Positions 17,328 through 20,163 of a DNA stretch of 20,163 nt are shown one piece after another. A program made the translations under genes and the position numbers. The DNA comes from JBCDJG01 sp038748065 (GTDB taxonomy: Bacteria > Pseudomonadota > Gammaproteobacteria > Pseudomonadales > Halieaceae): positions 1 through 20,163 of the forward strand of contig JBCDJG010000073.1 in NCBI GenBank assembly GCA_038748065.1. Direction: 5' to 3'. Under the pieces are notes generated by a model. It saw nothing but the letters and a program-made list of their open reading frames with translations. It was not told the origin of the DNA and ran no database searches. Each line of letters opens with the position of its first letter. Position 1 is the first letter of the stretch.

Positions 17328-17360
17328 CTACGCTCTCATTGCAGGAAAACTCCTCCATGA

Positions 17361-17396
17361 CCCACGTCTGTGGGCATGAAGCCAGGTGTCCCTGGC
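17361..17396 (+). other. Tandem hairpins in the MFS gene leader
   Basis: CCCAC-GTCT-GTGGG (17361-17374) and GCCAGG-TGTC-CCTGGC (17381-17396) are perfect stems of 5 and 6 bp with 4-nt loops, 6 nt apart. Flanking complementary 8-mers at 17402-17409 and 17476-17483 could close a larger fold. No known riboswitch class is recognised. Confidence 0.45.
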
Positions 17397-17522
17397 CACG
17401 TAGCAAGGCTAAAACCAGCAGTACCCTGACGCCCGTGATCAGCGTATGCAGAGTCGGGTATCGCCGGTACCTGGTGCCTTGCTGCCAAGCGCGGTGTAGA
17501 AACAAATTACAAGGCTTACACG

Positions 17523-18713
17523 ATGTCCGTAACAGCGATACTGAGAAACAGGAGTTTTGCCGGGCTGCTGTTGTCGAACACCATACTGGCCTCGGCATTT
17601 CCAGTTCAGTTGATCCTGGGCGGTCTCGCGGGTTTATTGCTGGCCCCGGCTCCGGAGCTGGCGACCCTACCCTCCTCCGTCCAGACCCTAGCAGCAGCGC
17701 TCGCCGCAGCACCCTTCTCTCTACTCATGGGCCGAGTGGGCAGACGGCTTGGCTTCGCACTCGGCAGCCTGTTGACAATTGTGGGCGCCCTTTTCGCAAC
17801 CCAGGCCCTCTATTCAGAGAACTTTACGCTGCTTTGCGCCGGCCATTTCCTGATGGGTGCTGGATGGGCTTCCTTCCAGTACTTTCGTTTTGCAGCGGGC
17901 GAAGTGGTCGATAAGGAGTGGCAAGCGGTCGCGATTTCTCTGATGCGAACCTCAGGACTGGTCGCCGCGATTGCCGGCCCGCAGCTTTTCATCGTTGCCA
18001 AAGACGGCTTGTCCCCAACACCCTTCGCAGGCGCCTACGCATCACTGATCATCCTGTCATTAGTGGGGCTCATTCCTCTCGCCCTGGCTCGTATCCCCAT
18101 CCCTGAACGGGCAGCGGGGGCTGACGTGGCTGGGAGATTCTCGGTGATCACCGCGCTTCGGCGCCCACCTATTCGGCGCGCCATCGGCATTGCAGCCGTG
18201 TCACAAGGCATCATGGTATTCCTCATGATCCCCACGCCTTTGGCCATGGTCGAGAGCGGCTTTAGTGATGTCACCGCCAGCGATGTCATTCGCTGGCACA
18301 TCGTCGCCATGTTCGCACCGAGTTTTTTTACGGGCTTCCTGATCAAACGCTTCGGTGTCCACACCATCGCAAACATAGGGCTCGTTATCATCATTCTCTC
18401 CGCCTTCGCGGCCGCAATGGGCGTCTCGGTCATGCATTTCTACGGCGCATTGATCGTCCTCGGCATTGGATGGAACTTCAGCTTCATTGGGGCAACAACC
18501 ATGCTGGCTGCCGCTGTGACAGATGGGGAAAAGGCAGCGATACAAGGTGCCAATGACACTATTATCGCGATGGTCTCCACAGTGTGCGCTTTCGCGGCAG
18601 GTTTTGTTATATCGAACCTGGGTTGGCCACTACTTGCCATCATTTCAGGTGGCGTTGTTGTTCTTATGCTAGTGATCCTCGCCTTTGATAAAGCGATGCT
18701 CGACGCGGGGTAG
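17523..18713 (+). CDS. MFS transporter
   Basis: This is an inner-membrane carrier of the major facilitator superfamily. Its 396 residues contain about 12 hydrophobic helices and a motif-A-like loop GRVGRRLG (70-77) between helices 2 and 3. HFLMGAGWASFQYFRF in the first half and FYGALIVLGIGWNFSFIGA in the second half are typical helix-5/11-like glycine-rich stretches. A longer cytoplasmic loop near residue 200 separates the halves. ATG 17523 is preceded by AAGG with an 8-nt spacer. It has an unusually long, repeat-rich leader and is followed 4 nt later by a 13-bp hairpin, so it is probably monocistronic. Substrate unknown. Confidence 0.93.
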   Translation: MSVTAILRNRSFAGLLLSNTILASAFPVQLILGGLAGLLLAPAPELATLPSSVQTLAAALAAAPFSLLMGRVGRRLGFALGSLLTIVGALFATQALYSENFTLLCAGHFLMGAGWASFQYFRFAAGEVVDKEWQAVAISLMRTSGLVAAIAGPQLFIVAKDGLSPTPFAGAYASLIILSLVGLIPLALARIPIPERAAGADVAGRFSVITALRRPPIRRAIGIAAVSQGIMVFLMIPTPLAMVESGFSDVTASDVIRWHIVAMFAPSFFTGFLIKRFGVHTIANIGLVIIILSAFAAAMGVSVMHFYGALIVLGIGWNFSFIGATTMLAAAVTDGEKAAIQGANDTIIAMVSTVCAFAAGFVISNLGWPLLAIISGGVVVLMLVILAFDKAMLDAG

Positions 18714-18717
18714 CTCG

Positions 18718-18751
18718 CTTGTTTCAGCCGCCCGCTAACGGCTAAAACAAG
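18718..18751. terminator. Stem-loop terminator or 3'-end hairpin after the MFS gene
   Basis: CTTGTTTCAGCCG (18718-18730) and CGGCTAAAACAAG (18739-18751) pair with one mismatch in 13 around an 8-nt loop, starting 5 nt after the MFS stop codon. No U-tract follows on either strand, so it may mark or protect an mRNA end rather than be a classic intrinsic terminator. Confidence 0.6.
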
Positions 18752-18854
18752 GACGCACCCATTCGGAAAGTTGGACTTCGCACACTATTAGCCGTGCAGT
18801 GGCTTGATACATGGGCTATTTATAACCTGTAGACTGCTTGGATTCGTATCTTCA

Positions 18855-20163
18855 ATGGCCACAAGTGCGCCCAAATTGCCAATAGCCTTGTTGTTCAGCG
18901 CGCTGCTCGCGATGCCCAACGCAACAGGGCTGATAGCGCAGGATCTCTATAATGATGACCCTGAGCAGCAAGTACAACAAACCGCGCGTCAGCAGCAACT
19001 GCCGATACAACAGAGCCAAGAAAGCCAGGCTTTCGCGAGTGAGCAGCAGCAACAGATTCAACAACAGCAAGCCAAGCCGATACCGCCCCAACTGCTTGAC
19101 GAGCAAGTGCGATTGCTCGACACGGAAAAGGGCTCACGCCCCCGAAATATCGATGCCGCAGAGCCCGTCGAGCCGGAGCAGACCGATGGGGCGGATCTTG
19201 TAAAACAACTGGAAGATGCGATCTCCCAAGAAGTCGATCAAGTGCAAGCAGCGCCTGACACCCCACCTTCAAAGGGGTGGTTAGATGTGTTGCAGGAGCA
19301 AGCAGCCTGGTGGTCGTTATTGGCCATCCTGGCAGCGTTTCTGGTTCTCGTGTTTAACCGCAGAAACAGCGAATCCGATGAAGACGAGCCAGATATTTAC
19401 AAAACTAGCGCCAGGCAGGTCGATACGACGCCCGGTGATATTTCCGAAGTGGGCGTCACAGACGCCGCGCTGGAAGACCCGAGTAAGGACTTGATTGGCA
19501 CCAGTCGACTGGCCAAAAGCCTCAGTCTCTTTTTGAGCCATCAGAAAACTGAGCCACCCCTGACTCTGGCGATTACAGGCTCCTGGGGCTCCGGCAAATC
19601 TTCCATCATGGGCATGCTGAAACGGTACCTGACCGATGCCCGACATCGCCCGGTTTGGTTCAACGTTTGGCACCACCAGGACGAGGAGCATTTTTTTGGT
19701 GCCCTGCTGGAAAATATTCGCAAGGAGGGGATTCCGCCTGTTTGGCGCTTCACCGGCCTACAATTTCGCGCTCGCCTTATGTTTCGACGACTTCGCGGCA
19801 AGCCTATGGTCGCCGCTACCATCGTCTTGCTGGTTTGTGCCTTTCTCTTTCCAGAGCTCTTTCTGAATTTTGGATCACTAACACAGTGGCAGCAGCAGGC
19901 TCAAGGTATCGCTGGCGTATTGGCGGCCTTGGCGATCTTGGATCAACTTGCCGTCTTCGGCTTCAACAGCAAGGATTTGCTGAAAGGCGTCGCATCCTCG
20001 TTTCGCTCGATCGATCTGGATGCGGACGCGGGATTGCGCTACCGCGTGCGCAACTGTCTGGAGGATATTGACTACGCACTCGGCAATCGCTCCATTGTCA
20101 TATTCATTGATGACCTGGATCGCTGCCCAGCAGATCATGTTCTCAAGGTACTGGAGGTGGTGA
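18855..20163 (+). CDS. KAP-family P-loop NTPase with signal-like N-terminus and Gln-rich segment (3' partial)
   Basis: The frame is open from ATG 18855 to the window edge (436 codons, no stop). In order: a hydrophobic signal-like segment (8-28); a Gln-rich stretch with 19 Gln in residues 38-72; an acidic linker; a membrane helix (152-168) followed by basic NRR; a charged linker; then the KAP NTPase core. Core motifs are Walker A GSWGSGKSS (242-250), FNVWHHQDEEHFFGALL (269-285), an inserted pair of membrane helices (about 318-337 and 352-370) and Walker B IVIFIDDLDRC (414-424). KAP NTPases typically carry membrane helices inside the P-loop domain, as here. A Gln-rich, apparently periplasmic N-terminal region is unusual. 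There is no strong Shine-Dalgarno; TTG 18804 is an in-frame alternative. Partners lie outside the window. Confidence 0.88.
   Translation, partial: MATSAPKLPIALLFSALLAMPNATGLIAQDLYNDDPEQQVQQTARQQQLPIQQSQESQAFASEQQQQIQQQQAKPIPPQLLDEQVRLLDTEKGSRPRNIDAAEPVEPEQTDGADLVKQLEDAISQEVDQVQAAPDTPPSKGWLDVLQEQAAWWSLLAILAAFLVLVFNRRNSESDEDEPDIYKTSARQVDTTPGDISEVGVTDAALEDPSKDLIGTSRLAKSLSLFLSHQKTEPPLTLAITGSWGSGKSSIMGMLKRYLTDARHRPVWFNVWHHQDEEHFFGALLENIRKEGIPPVWRFTGLQFRARLMFRRLRGKPMVAATIVLLVCAFLFPELFLNFGSLTQWQQQAQGIAGVLAALAILDQLAVFGFNSKDLLKGVASSFRSIDLDADAGLRYRVRNCLEDIDYALGNRSIVIFIDDLDRCPADHVLKVLEVV

Larger units (their letters stand above)
17174..17522. other. 349-nt divergent intergenic region rich in inverted repeats
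   Basis: This gap holds no convincing gene of normal size. It separates the membrane-protein/OlsF unit (-) from the MFS gene (+). Seen: a possible + strand promoter at 17299-17327; GGAGGAGTT (17269-17277) exactly complementary to AACTCCTCC (17348-17356); two adjacent small hairpins at 17361-17374 and 17381-17396; and AGCAAGGC (17402-17409) complementary to GCCTTGCT (17476-17483). A 14-codon reading frame (17282-17326) follows the GGAGGAG. These may form a regulatory leader for the MFS gene. Confidence 0.5.

Noticed and set aside
17227..17712. 161-codon minus-strand frame across the MFS leader and the MFS 5' end
   Set aside because: Its first third is antisense to the well-supported MFS gene, composition is not protein-like, and there is no ribosome site.

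Overview
This window looks like chromosomal DNA of a GC-rich Gammaproteobacterium. A marine, Halieaceae/OM60-like aerobe is my best guess, from the mix of genes and the many GTG/TTG starts, but nothing here fixes the taxon. Genes are dense on both strands. I see no rRNA, tRNA, insertion sequence, CRISPR array or replication origin.

Layout. (1) 1-4058, + strand: the 3' part of an RND (HAE1-type) efflux permease, coupled by a GTGA overlap to a NodT/OprM-type outer-membrane lipoprotein channel. (2) 4205-6295, +: a phosphotransferase-fold protein with a degenerate catalytic loop, then a small PlsC-like acyltransferase. (3) 6329-8587, -: a TonB-dependent siderophore receptor with a TTG start, a good Shine-Dalgarno sequence, and a Fur-box-like palindrome over a perfect TATAAT. 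(4) 8857-10705, +: a soluble reductive-dehalogenase/QueG-like iron-sulfur protein. One base after it comes a 2-keto-4-pentenoate hydratase reading frame, intact in one frame except for a single TAG at a normally conserved metal-ligand position. (5) 10732-13690: two divergent, probably exported serine hydrolases, an alpha/beta hydrolase on - and a class C beta-lactamase-fold protein on +. (6) 13715-14978: a secreted YHS protein (-) and a DinB-like putative metalloprotein (+). (7) 15003-17173, -: a four-helix membrane protein coupled by GTGA to a two-domain OlsF-like ornithine-lipid synthase. (8) 17174-18713: a 349-nt gap with a possible promoter and several hairpins, leading to an MFS transporter (+) that is followed by a strong hairpin. 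(9) 18855-end, +: the N-terminal part of a KAP-family P-loop NTPase with an unusual N-terminus (signal-like segment, Gln-rich stretch, transmembrane anchor). It runs off the window.

Functional themes are envelope and transport (efflux pump, siderophore receptor, lipid acyltransferases, MFS) and, in the middle, a possible aromatic or halo-aromatic pathway remnant. The least ordinary items are the reductive-dehalogenase-like gene with its interrupted hydratase partner, the KAP NTPase architecture, and the structured leader of the MFS gene.
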